DNA from: Taenia hydatigena | Taxonomy: Eukaryota; Platyhelminthes; Cestoda; Cyclophyllidea; Taeniidae | Assembly (NCBI GenBank): GCA_036345935.2 | Contig: JADWOT020001274.1 | Span: 1-64,000 of the forward strand | Direction: 5' to 3' | Length of the DNA: 64,000 nucleotides | Shown: one piece after another, positions 15,001 to 29,232 of the stretch | How positions within the stretch are numbered: the stretch's first letter is position 1 | Layout of the letters: every line of letters starts with the position of its first letter | The notes under the pieces: model-generated | Database searches by the model: none | Told to the model about the DNA's origin: nothing | The model's input: only the letters and a program-made list of their open reading frames with translations | Made by a program: the position numbers and the translations under genes

Positions 15001-17626
15001 TTATCCAACGCATCTTTCGACTTTCACACATCAACTGCTAGCATTCATGTAATTATTTCAGCATAGCCTTCTTAGTCCGAGGAGGATTGGTGGCATGATT
15101 CCATGCATGAAAGCTTCCACACTGGTAAATTTCGTAATTCGCAATTCCTACTGTTTAATAGAGCACAGCTTATTTCATAGAAGCATTATATTTTGTCAGC
15201 AGCATTCTCACAGTCACCTGTCCAACTGTTTGTGATTGAGAATGTGCCGTTTTAGCTCTGTGCAATCATAAGACATTTAAGGTGGTTGCTGGGGCACTGG
15301 AATACAATACACTCCTCTTCTTCATCGTAAAACATGTCTATGCGTAGAAATGTGTGCGTCAGTTAAAACAGTTGTACACGAAGCTCATAAGTTTGTCAGT
15401 TGCTTACTCTGAAGACGCTAGACCGCCTGCATATCGGGTGAGTGAGTTGGCGCTGGCGGTCCGTGAGGATGGCATAATTTCCACTTCATATCAACACTCT
15501 GCCAAATGCATAGCTCCCTTTCCTCGGCAGCCTAATTCACAGTGCCCGCCCCTTAGATTTGATGCCTCTAAGCAGAACCCTGTCCATCAAATAAATACAT
15601 GCGAGGGTGATGACGGGGCGGGCACAAATCTGAAGAGTTGGGGATGGTCTCATAAGTTGAAACCCATCAGAGATTCGCTTACTTCAAGCTCAACGCTTGG
15701 GATCACACGATTTCTCATGTTTTTAAAACTAATTCGTGCAGCATTTGCAGTCCAGTAAAAGAATGGAAGGCCGAATTAATGATAAAACAGTTGAATTGTG
15801 CCTTCTTGACCTCTATGATCTGCAATTTTGTAATGGCAGTGCATCTTATTCCAATCCTTGTGGATCACCAGTTTTCCTCTGTGGAACTGATTTCACTTAT
15901 TCCGTAACACGAATACAGAAAAAGGAAACAGGCATGCAGATTGCCTATGTCTTTGCATTTTTACCATGTGATTGTATGCGTGTGAGCTGCTTTGTCAAAT
16001 TTCTTGTTGAAAATAATTCAACAAAATCGTTATGCGCATAGAAATCGAGGACATGGCTACCATTTGACGACCATTGCCTCTAAGCGAAACATTTTGAGTG
16101 GAACCTACCCTGGGCTACATCTAGAATACATCCTGCTCTGCATGCCACACACCCGTTCCTAGAAGTCGTAAGAGCAGAGGCACCAAGGGCAATTTCGAGT
16201 CAACTAAAGGGAATGGAGCATTCAACATTTGATAACCTCGATGTCCGTGCTCTCCTTTAAATATTTGCCCGCCGCGTGGCCTTGTGAGCAAAGACTTCAG
16301 TGGAAGATGACGGTTAATATTGCGAATGAGTGCCATATATCAAGTGGATAGACGCCTGCTAAACGGTAGAATGTAGCATTTAAAAGGAACATGACAATGT
16401 CAAAGAGGGCAGTAGCAGAGACATTAATGTCGTTGCTCATTCCGACATCGCTAAGTAGCAAGTAAAAGTGTAGGGATCTTTGGCATTACTGCCATCATGC
16501 TGACTAACTGATGACAGTGGATAATACCATTCATCGTAGCCGTCCACCTTATTCACTTGTTGATTTTAAGCGATTTAGCCACTTCAAGCTTGCATTTGGC
16601 GTAGTGAAGTGCAGTCTTTAGACCTTCTCGATGTTCACCGTTTTTGCCCTCTTTTCAGATATAGAGTGCCTGGCATATGAGGAAAGTCAATATATAAAAC
16701 GGCGAATGCATTCAGCATCCCTTTAGGTGGGCTAAGCTCACGTCTTTTTACGGTTATTAATGGCAATGTAAGTTATTGGTGACACTAGCTACAACCAAAA
16801 TTGGCACTGCTGTTCTCCTACAATGCATCTTTGTAGTTAAGAGAAATTCGCATCCTAGTTACTTCAAATAGTTGTCTTGAGTTACTGCACATTATTTTGC
16901 ATAAAATAAAACCTTAGACGAAATTCTACTAGGCATGTGCTTATTTTCAACCATTTCCGACTTCACTCATCTAGCCAGACGGAATCATCAGCATGCCTTA
17001 ACCACAGCATGCACTGCGTTCGCTTCGAATAGGTGTCGCTCATCAGTTCAAATTCTATTGCCGACCCATAAAGCCTCATTATTTTAAGCTGTCACCTCCC
17101 ACTACTCGTTTTTGTCAACAGCAAACACTTCGAGTCTTGGAGGTTCGTGAGTGAAAATGGTACGAGATGGAGCAACAAATACGACTGCAAGTGTAGGTAC
17201 GACTCCCCTCTAGGTTTTTGCACCAACATTGCGTTATAAATACGATTCAATGCAAATCCACAGCAGTTTGTTTGCCTTCCAACAAATGCAGGCGTACTTA
17301 CTTAAACAACAGAGCCGGGTGGTACGTGGCGGGTGTATGGCGCATCACCATCGAGGTCGTAGAGGTGCAGCTATTTGTAGCCTAAAACTGGAATGGCCTT
17401 AAGCATAAACCGCGTAAATAGATGGTGCGAATGAAAGGCGCGTGTACTGGCCATGGGTTTGACAACTCACTGCTGGAGTGGCATCGATGCAGCACACCAC
17501 CCTGCATCAACTCCCAATGCCAAATGCCGGAGATGTTGCTGATGCCGCTGTGTTGATGTAGAGCAGGTTTGCGATGCACATGATAGCGTGCAGCGATATT
17601 CGAGCCGTTAGAGCGACAGCTACAAA
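1..17626. other. Unannotated, gene-poor stretch
   Basis: I recognise no gene, RNA gene or mobile-element domain here on either strand. Open frames are short and have random-looking composition. The longest, + strand 15,354-15,758 (134 codons), resembles no family I know; a frame of that length is expected about once or twice by chance in a window this size. Its central part is somewhat GC-richer than its surroundings. Small exons of an unknown gene cannot be excluded, because introns in this window can be as short as 75 bases. Confidence 0.6.
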
Positions 17627-18100
17627 GCAATTGAGAGTCTAGAGCGCTAGCTTGCAACCCAATTCTGAAACTATCCAGACGTCTTTTGCTTTAGGAACGT
17701 CAAAAGTAATTATGCACCCTATTGTCGGGATTATGGTGACAAACGAATGTGTACTAGGGGATGCACAATGTCGAAAATGCAAAGGTTTGCACCGTTGCGA
17801 GCCAAGTTAATGGTGTTACGTAAGCCTCATAGCAAACGATGCAAAATTCGGCAATTTAAATATGCAATCGAGAGTCTAGAGCGCTAGCTTGCAACCCAAT
17901 TCTGAAACTATCGAGACGTCTTTCGCTTCAGGAACGTCAAAAGTAATTACACACCCTATTGTCGGGATTATGGTGACAAACGAATGTGTGCTAGGGGATG
18001 CACAATGTCGAAAATGCAAAGGTTTGCACTGTTGCGAGCGAAGTTAACGATGTTACGTAAGCCTCGGCGCAAAAGATGCAAAATTCGGCAATTTAAATAT
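17627..18100. repeat. Tandem duplication, two 237-bp units
   Basis: Two head-to-tail copies (17,627-17,863 and 17,864-18,100) of the same length, with about 15 mismatches and no indels, so roughly 94% identical. Each starts at GCAAT and ends at TTTAAATAT. The second copy opens into a + strand frame at 17,984-18,307 (107 codons) that begins with a short basic peptide and runs past the repeat. The first copy differs at several codon-changing sites, so I do not read this as a gene. No third copy was noticed. Confidence 0.9.
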
Positions 18101-20740
18101 ATTTCTAACATCGAGGCCGATTTCTTCAAGTTACTGATTGTAAACCCCGTAAATATGGTTAATGATTTTAGAAACGCTATTTACAATAATGATTTTACTC
18201 AAGAAAGATGTGATGGAGAATTACACCACCAATGCATCGCCAGCTCTGAGATTGCTGATGCGAAGTTTCAAGGAGGAAGGCGAGAAGATGTAGTCCCCAT
18301 CATTTAACAAGTTATACGGCATGCGTGATTTTGTACACTGTCCCTGATTTTAACGCCATACTGCTAATGCTAACTAGCTTTGTTTTCCTTGGAACACGTT
18401 TGATTAATAACAGAATGCTGAAGATGGAATTTCGATGCATCGTATTAATGGAGCAAACGCAGCTGGTCTCACAAAAGCGTCAACTTGGCCCCCACTTGAC
18501 TTTTGCATCTAACCTGAAGTCAAATGCATTAAATGATGACAAAAAACCTAAACATTGTAAGGTCTACTCAACCACATACCCACTACAATCTACTAATAAT
18601 CAATAAGCTACTGAAGTGACTAGCGTAATATTAATAAAAAGGTGGCAGTGGCGGGTTTGTAGGCGCCGGTGAATTTGGTGGTCGCAGTGGTGCCACCATT
18701 ATCGATCGGATGCTCATGATTTCATCGATATTAATATTTGTTGGGTTGTTCGTGTTTACGTTGCATCGGCAAAAGCACGGATAAGTGCATTTTGTGTTGC
18801 GCTTAGCGCTGATGCTTAGACAGTGAGGATAGAGGGAGAGCAAAATACGTGCTTCGGGTTGGAATTGGAAAAAAGGAAAAAGTAAAAGTTAGGTGTATAC
18901 GTCAACTGGATTATCGCCTTTAACTTTAATTTTGTGGTAGTAATACTAGCAGCATTTCTATCCAACTGATTGTCTATATCAGTTATCGCCCCTCTGACCT
19001 ATTAAATCTTCATCTTCCGTTCAATGTAACCTCCAAATACCTACAGAAGGGTAGTGTGATGCAATAAAGACAATAGTCGACTATCTGTCGGCGTATAAAC
19101 ACAGCGATTCTACCTTTAAATTCCTGTTGCTGTGGCGTCAGCGCAATCGTCAAACCTAAGATCTCGCCACAGGAGCACACTCGACGTACATGCAGGCAAA
19201 GGTTTTCTTCATAAATGGGCATTACCGTTGCGTCTCTAATGGCGTCTCCCTTTATCTCATTTATTCTTACCACTTGCGAGGCAGCTGCCTCCGCGTCTCT
19301 ATATTCCCACCGTCAATGAGTGGCCAGTTGAGCCTGTTGCTGAAGTACTGATCGTTCGCACTGCGCATGAAAGCGACGACGCCACTGCTTATTGTTCTGC
19401 TGCCAGTGCTGCCTCCATGGTGCCCAATGGCAAGATTATCCTTTTGTTCATGTAGGCAGTTCTAGTAAAGAAAAGGGGGTAATGCTATTAAAGTTAGCAT
19501 TAGGTTGCTTTGTTTCGCTACAAGTAAACCCGGCTTCTGCTGGTTTTTTTATGCTGCGGCAGCACTGCCATCCCCTGATGAAAGCCGTCCTTAGAATTAA
19601 CTAAGCATTAAATCCGATGCGAAAAAGAAAACACACTTGCAGCTGATTGGCTTAGGCGAAGGCGAGCCGAGACGGTGGTTAGGTTACCTTGTGGTCCATT
19701 ATCATTTTCATTTCTTACGACGGAATCCAATTATGTGCATTTGATAACAGCACGGTAGAGCACGGATGACAACGAAGCAAGTTAAAAGGAAATAATTTCC
19801 AGTCATTTTGCATTGGTTTTAAATGGTATAAGCATTCGTTTTCGCATTAAGCCTCCCACACATTCTTGACGCAGTGCTGCATTCAGACGTATGCAAGTCT
19901 CCTCAGTTGGCATCATAAATCCTCTATTAGTTTATTTGTAATCCTTAAAATCATTTTATCTAATGGACTTATATCACTTGAGTTCTGCTTCGTATTGGCA
20001 TAATATAATCAGAGCTTTTGCAAATCCTGAATGTAGGTCTGTCTTAAATAAGATAGAGAGTGGAGGGTGCTTTTAACCAGTCTCTTCTCCACCCACGTCA
20101 AGTCTCTGGATTACTTAGGTGCATTAGCAAATAGGTCTGAGCACATTGAAGAGGCTTGTTGCTGTTAGGCCAGTGTTCCTACGGCTAGCGATGGCGACAC
20201 GCTATAGTCAAAACAACCTCTCGTCTTCCCAATGCGGCTCCCAAACAGAACGAAGCGCCTGATACAGTCTGACTGCAAAGACTGATTACCAAAGATCAGG
20301 TTAAATATCTCATAATCTAAATAAAAATTAAGACCCTAGAGCAATCGACTCGTGTTTTTCTTGCAGGACTAATAAACACGTGGTAATTGACCTTGGAAGT
20401 TGATCAGAAGGAGGAGCAAGGAGGAAGCTCGAGAGAGGTGAGGGGTCATCATAGCTCCCGATATTGGGAAAAAAATTACTTCAGACTCTTATCTCTGCCC
20501 CATGACAGATGAACTGTTTTCCGGGTTCTCTTAGTAACCCTAAACCCTACTGTACGCAGAACGCATATAGCCTCCTTGCATTGCCTCCTTTCATTTTCAA
20601 GGTAGCATAAGCAAAACAAATATGGTTTTTCGTCTGAAACATTGTTTCTAGAGTCACTTTACATGGTTTTCCATCGTCTTCTATTTATATATGACAATAC
20701 GGCAAGATGGGCAAGACGGCGTCATCTTGCTTGTGGTAGT
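18101..20740. other. Unannotated stretch
   Basis: Nothing recognisable. Open frames at 17,984-18,307 and 18,325-18,606 (+) and 19,010-19,273 (-) have no family signature that I can name. A short plant/protist-style telomere-like motif near 20,535-20,548 is too brief to count as an interstitial telomere. Confidence 0.55.
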
Positions 20741-20866
20741 ATTCTACTTAAGAGCAATTAAAATGCGATGAAATTAGAATCCTATCTCCCTTTATTTAGG
20801 TAGTGTACACAAGAAGTGAAGATAGCACTCTAATTGCATGGCATTTACATCGCTCTTAAGTAGAGT
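20741..20866. repeat. Imperfect hairpin with 47-base arms (MITE-like)
   Basis: The left arm (20,741-20,787) and right arm (20,820-20,866) are reverse complements at about 39 of 47 positions, separated by a 32-base loop. The outer ends share the block CTCTTAAGTAGA/TCTACTTAAGAG and the inner ends share AGATAG/CTATCT. The length and quality of the stem are beyond chance. No coding capacity is present. It could be a small foldback element, a MITE remnant or a structured RNA locus. No clean target-site duplication was seen. Confidence 0.7.
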
Positions 20867-23800
20867 AATAAAATTCGTGCACACAAGAATGAATAAGTCA
20901 AACGCTATTGTTTTAAGCGTTTCCGAGCACTTTATGCGCTCATTTTAAACGCAATGTGGAAAAAATCATGGTTAGTCTAGCGGAGCTAAAATAATATATT
21001 TATTGCATTAATTCTAGCAAACTAATATCCATCGGAAGACTGTACAGGGTGTAAGTGTCTGAGACGCCCGATAGTGAATGCTGACAGGCGTTTCTTGTGC
21101 ATATCTTGATTGAGACCTCTATTCATAGCATTTAAAGGGCCATTATTAAGTGCACTTAGCAAACTAGTGGTTAAGCACGGAGGTTGCTTAGAGAAAAGCC
21201 ATCCTGATGCGTCGGATCCAAGACTAGCCGCTCCTTAGAAAGGACCCAACAAGTAAAGCTTCGCCTAACGTTGATCGACTTGCTCAGTGACAACTTGCGG
21301 TTCTTTTGTCTGTTAAAGCTGTCTACTGCAATGTAGATTTGGCACAGTATCTCGGTATCAGCAGGTCAGCAAGCAGTCGTTATTATTTCTTATGATTAAG
21401 GCGTTTGACTCTGGCGTGATCACCACTTTTATCTTCGACCTTTAAAAGTCGGCCCTATCTGTGACTTAATCTGACAAACCTTGCTTTGTATTCGGTATTA
21501 ACTTTTGTAAAGGGCGATTAAAGCACGATTACCAGAAGATGATTCAACTGTCAAAAATCACATGCATGCAGATACCAAAGCATATGCCTTTCGCAATAAT
21601 GGGTGTTAGTTTCTTATTTATACAAATTCCATTTTATAATACTGAGGGAAAGAAAGAAAACATCAAGGTGTACTAATAATTGTGAAAATGAATATCAGCT
21701 ACTTATCGAGCGATTAGTAGCGGTTTCGGTGCAAAAATCAGCCCAAGATGCAGAAATTAAATAACTTGAAAACAGTGTGAATCTCTCACAAGTTCTTGTT
21801 AAGATTTATTGCATAAACTACCTAATCTTGAGTCTGTACCAATAAACTAGGGTTCTCTTACAAGCATTTGACTGGTGGTAAAATTCTCGCACCTTTTTCA
21901 TTCGGCTAAGTGCGCAAGGTGGATGGATGTGAAGTTCTCCTTATCTGTTTTAGCGACACCTTTAACTCCATAGTTTTGGCTAAGCCTTTCTAACTCTTCT
22001 TTTGTCCCTCAGTCGGCACACTTTATAGAACCCATTATTCTTTGCTAACTGCTATTTTGTGCGCGCAACGACAATGACCAATGTCTCCATTCTATCATGA
22101 TCTCTAAAGCGTCTTCATTCCTCTCTACATTCCCAGCAATCATCATCACCATAAGACGCTGCAAGTACTCGGTCGACTAGTGAAAGGACTAGGTTGCATA
22201 CAAATGACACCGCCTATTCTTCGTTCATGCTGTTATTATTAGATATAGCTCCAAATTAGAAACCTGGAGACAAATTTATCGTCCCATTTTCGCAGTGAGG
22301 AACTATAAATTCGATTGTTTGGCTTTACTGAACAATGGTAAATTCCTTGTGCCATATTGTGCTAGCCAATCTCCAAAAAGAAAATGCTATGACTTTTTCT
22401 AAAGTTCTATCTTCCCAACGTTGCATGCATTCCAAACATTGCGCAATTTTATATTCAACCCAAATTCTTAACATTTTAATTAAAATCCACCCCTGCATGC
22501 AGCAATGTTTAGGATGAAAGGCTGGAAGTAGCAAATAAAAGCTTTCTCCTTATGGTGAATCCATGCCTACTCGCAGAGCACATAGCTAAGTGTGCATCCG
22601 TGGATGCTATGTAAAGGCAGCTCGTCACCACGCTCTAAAAGGTAACAAAAAACTTAATGAAATTATGTTGCATTACTGTGGTAGGGTCTTAACTATCAAG
22701 GCTACCAGTGGGACGTGATGCAGCGCAATGAAATACAATGCTTGCCGTATCATATCCATCCAGCAGCACCTGATTATTGCCAAAATACATACCATCCCGC
22801 ATGAAAGCTTTTACGATTTGCACTCATGACCTCTGCGCGCTGAATGCTTTTGCCTTACTCGAGTATCATTCAAGAGCAATGAGTTAGGAACTTAATATAT
22901 AATCATCAATAAAAATCTACGAATCTTGCTCACCGAATGATGCGTGCTCGCATTCCACGAAATACTCCAGATCAAATGGCTATAAAACGTATGATGCCAA
23001 GAAGTTTCAAGAATTCGTTGCAAGCTAAGTCAAATGGACAAAAGAAGGCTTACGGAAATGCTGTGAATGCATGTGACTTAACAATGCTTCGAACGTTGGG
23101 TGTTCAGCAAAGCATTCCGTGCAACGAAAGCGTACTTCAGAGTTTGCATTCCTTTGGGCTAAAGCATCGCATAATGGAGCGTAAGTTTAAAAGGAGACTG
23201 TGCTTAAAGCCAAGACTGCGGCTGAGGAGCAGCACACACGTAGGATTTTTATCAGATTTAATTGACGCTAACTTATAAATATGTATGTTGACGAAATGGC
23301 TGAGAAGTAATCCAAAGTTTGGGAATGGAATGAAGCAAAGGGAACATGCATTGTGATCCCATTCTGTTTGGAGGTTAAAAGGAAGTGTTTAATCTACAAG
23401 AGGACACGAAGCAAGAATGATGGAAAGGTTATGCCCATTTTCTTACCTCTTTGATGTAGTAAGAGCATCCCGTAGGTTCTGCAACATGTTAGACCAATTG
23501 AGCAATATGGATCTAAGAACGCTAAAAGGCGCCAATCATGAGTAAAATATTAGGATCTAAAATCTTTGACGCAAATCATCTAATTCGCCTGCTCATTAAG
23601 CACCCCATTATCATTTGGATTAAACTAGAGTTATTTCTCTTGCTACACTTTGTATATCAATAACCTGTTGCGAACTCAATATGCGTAAACATAAGTAAGT
23701 AAGCACAGATGCAGCCTGTATTTATGTGTGTGTTCACACGCATAAGGAAGTGCATGCAAAATAAACGACACCTACCACGATGCTCGTTATTCAAGTGTGC

Positions 23801-25596
23801 AAAACCTAAAGTAACGCTTATGAATAATAAGAAATGTTACGTACATCTGTTGCCATGCATTATAACGGTAGAACTGACCAGTCACGCAAAGCCTTGCAAA
23901 AGAGAGTGTGTTCGAATTAATGAGTGATCAAAGGATAGCCTCGAACTGTCCTCAACATTGCGAATGATTTTGATGCAGAGGAACATTTGTTTTATGTGTT
24001 CAGCTATAAATTTAACCAAAGAAGGTGTGGTTAAAATTCACCTTGCCTTAAGCTAGTGCTTCTTCGTACTGTGTTCTAACTCGCTTGTTTTGATACAGCA
24101 AACATTTTAAAAGACTATCTTTTGGTATGGTTGAACCATATCTTCGTCATTTTTACTGGTAAAGTGAGAATATTCCTTTTTGGCCTCTGAAGTATAGAAA
24201 TGAAAAAACGGTTGCTGCGATGTTGTCTGATCAACTCGGAATGCATATTTATCTTATGTATATTAAAGATGTCTTTGTTCTGCACTTGTCGTTTCCGGCC
24301 AGCATTACGTTGCGTCATAAATAAACGAAACATGTTGAATTCGAAATTCGGGTCCTTGACCGATTGAGACTCCCTATTTCTGAACTAACATTTCACACCT
24401 TGATTGCTAAGAACATAGAATTCGCTTAACAAGTTCTTCTTACACCAGTTACTTGCATGGAAGACTTACACATAATAGAGGTAAGCTCCATGCTTCACAG
24501 TTCGGGATACTGTGGGCAAACAATATGCCTTCATGAAGAATGAGACCTGCAATTGAAGGGGTGGGGTTTGACTTACGATATTAAAGAGTGTTAAGCTCAC
24601 CTACCCAATTAACAAAATCCTTGCTAAACGAAGAACCTAAATCTTAATTTTACCTTGCTTTATGGTGCATTTGAAATTACACTAGGACAAGGGATGCGTC
24701 TGATCGCGGCCATAATTGAAGGCATCGGTCAGAAAACCATGAAAGTGAATGTAAACAAATCACCCTCAATCGCTTTCTTTTACTCTCATCATCAACCGCT
24801 TAGCCTCCTTCGGGCACAGTCACTCTCGATTATTGCCCTTGAGGTAGCCGCAAAAATTGGATGCCAAGAGTAAAAAGCTTTTTTGCCCTTCTACTTCAGA
24901 GAGTAACCTTGACGTCTAAAATTGTGTGAACCCGCACTACCGCCATTCACAGCCTTTGTATGTAAGCGTCATTTGGTTTATTGTATGCACGAGCGTAGAT
25001 CTCACCAGTGGTCAGGATATGCAACTGTGCCAGCTCTATTCCAATGTAGTTGGTTGCTGTTGCTGAACCTTAGACTCGCCAGTCCTGCCTTTGTCTCACT
25101 TGTTTCACAACTGCCTTCCTTCTGCTTGCTGTTACCTAAGATAGACAATTGAGTAAAAAGAGGATTTCTACTTGTTAGGGATCCTGTTAACGTGACATAC
25201 CTAAGAAAGTTAACCGTCATCAAGATGAAAATTTACCATTTATCTGTCATGTCTTTGCTTTAGCAAAAGCTGAACGCTTGATTAAATTTCTCTATAAACC
25301 AGATTTTAAAACATGTCTATGGTGGGAGCGTTAGCAAGTACCATTAATCACGAGAAAAATTTTCCTGGTTTTGTCAAAAGTTGAGGTAACTTCATTGACA
25401 GAAGAGCGCGCAAGCAAAGAAATGCGTTTGCGTAAAATGCACATCTCATCAATCAAAATTCTCGGCCCAATATAAAACTTATTGAGTAAATTTTGCTGTC
25501 CAGTTTCTAGCAAAAGTGTTGGTAACTAGACCACTAGCCTTGATTTACGTAGTGGCTTGCAAGACGACCGACTATACTAGTGCTATAATTCTGGTG

Positions 25597-25598
<2 letters not shown>
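20867..25598. other. Unannotated stretch
   Basis: No recognisable gene. The longest open frame, + strand 22,937-23,278 (113 codons), encodes a basic peptide with no motif I can place and is within chance expectation. No further dispersed repeat was noticed here. Confidence 0.55.
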
Positions 25599-25634
<36 letters not shown>

Positions 25635-25635
25635 A
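25599..25635. repeat. (AT)n microsatellite
   Basis: An uninterrupted alternating AT run of about 28 bases (25,600-25,627), followed by one G interruption and a short TATATA tail. It is the only long dinucleotide run noticed in the window and should be length-polymorphic. Confidence 0.95.
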
Positions 25636-28600
25636 GGTGATTGACTGGGATTCGCTCCTCTGGTGTTTTTGTCTTGACCTGTCACTTCACAATCAGTGAA
25701 CGGTGGTGGTTGAGTCTTAATTTGCTTGAATCCAAATAACCAAGTATGAAGATATGCTGAGTTTACACCTTTGCAAACGCGTAGCCATGAATCGCAATGG
25801 CTAGACTGCATGTCAGTAAGTTTGGCAAAAATTTTAGTGAGGGTGTTCTGTGTGTAATAACAGGGAGAGGAAGTCGAAATACACCAAGGGTAAAACACGT
25901 GAGGTTTCAGTTATAAAAGGAGCACATTTTATGATGCAAAGTATTGAATAACAGCCGAATGGACAGTTCCCGACCACGTTCTTCCTAATTTCGCGGTGAT
26001 TTACGCTGTGTTGGCTGCCTTTTGGAAACAAAATAACTGCACAAACACTGGCAATGGAACCTTATACTTGCTTCCGTTTTTATCTGCCTTGATATTAGCT
26101 TTGAGTGGAATGAGAACTCTGGGGTTTATTACCTCTTGTATTTGCTTTGAGGCGTTCTTCAGTCAGATAGTGACCATTTGGGATTGACTTTTTCCTGTCA
26201 CTTTTACATTTTCTTCATTTATTCCGGACTTCACCACTCGTCTTAAAATTCTTGTCGTCTCCATGTCTTTATGACACCTTTTATTCTGCTACTGATCAAT
26301 TTTTAGCAGGAGAATCCTTTAACCCACTATTTTTGGTGTCGTGTTTGCTTTTCAGGTAAGTCAGTTGCTCATCTTTCTGAAAGTGTACCACTCCATTGCA
26401 TTTGGATGCGCTTATAACTGCTGGACACTTCAGCAGCCCTCAGTGCAACACACGACCAGTTGGGAATTCATGAAGTCCTATTTATCATCTTTTTATCGGA
26501 TCTCACTTCATTCCGATGCTGCGCATTTGGATCAGTGAGACAAGGCCGGTGCGTAAGAAATAGAGGTTCATGGATAGGAAGTGCCGCAATTTTATTAACT
26601 TATACGGTGCAATCCCGAGTACCTTTTTTGCTGAAATAAATGCTTAGAGACTAGTTTCCTATGGCGTATTTTGCGACGAACGGCACTACTATTAATTAAA
26701 TCAACAGCAGAATCAGTAGAATTCTGCATGATTGGGTGGTTTGTAGCTCTGGTTTCTACTTTACCGCTTTATGGGTGGCTACTATTATCCATATGCTTGA
26801 GCTCTTCGCATAACCATTAACCTCTAGAAATTGTTGCAGCAACTCGATTTCACAAATTGAGGTTTTAAGCTCCAGATTTTCGTTTTGGTCTTCTATGCAG
26901 CACTCCAAAGCCTTCCCGAGCAGGTCACCACAATCAAATGGCAAGCAATTTAAAGGCTAAGCTGTTGGCTACAATGATATTTGAACCTAAGGAAACAATT
27001 TTGATTCTTGGGGTGTAAATGAGAAATAGAGCGGCGAAAATTATTGTCCGGAGTTAACAATATTTGGAAGCTCAAGATCGGGTCCTTGTCAAAAATGGTA
27101 GTTTAGAGGTATTTCAGGGCTGATGTGGAAAACTTCATACTAAAGGATCAACTGCGCCTGTTTGACTCGGTTGTCGATCTCCTCAATTTCAAGTTGACAA
27201 TAAGTTTTCATATCGTTTCCTCTCCAAAATTGCTGGTTATTTCGAAGTGTCAAAGAGCAATTAGAGAAGCCACAAACTTTCGATTGTGACCTCCGTAGCT
27301 ATCGTCAGTCGGCTGTACTGTATCGCCTTAACAGATGCATCCGTTTGGTCCGCAATCCCACAAACAGCTTATCCACACCCAAAATGATTTGATTGAGGAT
27401 GATGCCATTTGGCTAAGGATGGTGGTGAACATATTGATGGCGCTCGTCCAGTCACATGGCTTGAGCATACCGCTTGTCACTTGGAAGCTCACTTTTGTAA
27501 GCACAAATTGCTGGCAGTTACTTTAATTACCTAAGTGCAAAGTAACTTTGCCATGGGCAGGTTTGGCCTCACGCAGCATCGAAATTGGGTACACAGGGTG
27601 TCAATATTACAGGTATATGGCTAACAGAATTGAATTTGAGGCCGCAGGTTTATGCCTAATTTTGAAATTATGGAATGACAGAATTAGCTAGCCCTTGATG
27701 CAACGACAATATTGCAGGCAAACATCTCATGTAACTGGGCCAAACACAGACTTGGAAGCTGTTAGAAGAAAAAAGATCGGAGTCCTTCACCTTTCAGGAT
27801 GTCATAAGCAGCTGCGTATTCTGATTCGGATTTACCAATTCTTTTCTTTTGCCAAAATTAAAAACCACTTAGTTTGGTTAGTAGGAGTGGTGATGCTTTG
27901 CGTAGCATAAGTTTAAAGTTTTTGATGAGAGACGCGTACTTCTTTTTCAAGTAAAATGATATCAGTAGGTCTTTAGCTAAACTATTTCTGAGAGAATAAG
28001 CGGTGAAGCAAGAACATTTAAAGCAAACTTGCTAAATGCCACTCTTTAAGTGGATGTCATCCATTTTAGAATCCTTAACAACACGTACTTTTTCTTCCTC
28101 TATTTATTATAGGCGAAATTGCATTGGCAATTCTGTTAAGGGAAGTAACGGTGGTAACACGTAAAACTGCTATTCAAGGTTGTAAAATGAATGTTCAGTG
28201 TAGATATTTCTCAATAGCTGGAAAACCGAGTGCATAACAAGTGGTTATCAGGCATTTTAGCTCATAAGCCAAGCCTCGGTAAACATTGTTCAAGGCTTCT
28301 TGCCAAATCCCAGGAGTGAGGTGCCTACGTTTCAATTTTTGGCTCGAACGATGACGCTGATGTTGCTTTGTTGGGTGAGGTCGTGAATTGGTGGAACTTG
28401 CGGTACACGAAGAGTTTGATGAGGAGTATTAAATAGGGTTGTGGCCTTGAGAATCCATTTTTGGGTCTGGAACGGGAGCGCTTTGCAGGTGAGGCCGTTG
28501 TCTTCAAAAGATTGCTGACATTGGTTTAAGTGTGGCTCTAGTTCATCAGCATTATGTATGCGGAAGACAGTGCTAATGAACTGTGAGGTCAGTATTTCAG

Positions 28601-29103
28601 AGTTTGAAGGCGATCGATGGGAAATCGTGTCCTTCGTGGTTTTGAATTAGTGAGAGAGGCCATAATTGTAAATGTTGGCGGCTGAGTTATGCATTAGATT
28701 TGCGAAAGAATACTACGTTCTTAGCAAAATTAACTCGTCGGCTGCATATTCGTGAGTTTGTGATGCTTAATAATTAGAATGTGAAAGCAGTAGGATAACA
28801 CGTGAGCACCCACATGACTACTTGAAAATAAATAGGATGGTGATTTTTTTCAAGCTTATGCCAAACAATGATAAGAAGTGCAACATCGGTCTGCGGCAGG
28901 ATATAAAGATTGTCTTACGCATGCAGTGCAGATAATAGCGGAACTGGAACCGACCCATCAGCTCACAGATTCGCACCGTCAGTCTAATGTGGCATGAGTG
29001 ACCAGCAGTAAAGACATGCCAAATGCGCCAATTCCTCCAGTCACACTTTAACTACCACATAAATCCTTCCATATCTCACCGCGGCAAAGCATAGCACCTG
29101 ATT
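25636..29103. other. Unannotated stretch; one possible coding exon
   Basis: No identified gene. The - strand frame at 26,756-26,944 encodes a peptide rich in Glu, Leu, Asn and Cys (with ECCIEDQNENLELK and LLQQFLEVNGY) that looks more protein-like than its surroundings. It has no clean acceptor and I recognise no family, so it is mentioned here only. Nothing else stands out. Confidence 0.45.
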
Positions 29104-29232
29104 GGAGGAGAGGGGTTGGAGACGAAAGTGGGTCAGGGAGTGAGTACGAAGGTAGAGGCGTGGGAAATAGGTGGTGGTAAAGGGAGTGGAGAGGAATGGG
29201 GAAGAAGGAAGGCAGCTGGTGGTGAAGAGGTT
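29104..29232. repeat. Purine-rich (G/A/T) low-complexity tract
   Basis: The + strand is strongly G and A rich with many GGAG, GGTGG and AAGG words and very few C residues for about 130 bases. The complementary strand is a C/T-rich tract. It has no repeat unit of fixed length. Such tracts can form triplex or G-rich structures, but nothing here shows a function. Confidence 0.6.

Noticed and set aside
15354..15758. 134-codon + strand open frame
   Set aside because: Length is within chance expectation for 128 kb of six-frame sequence, and no motif or splice context supports it.
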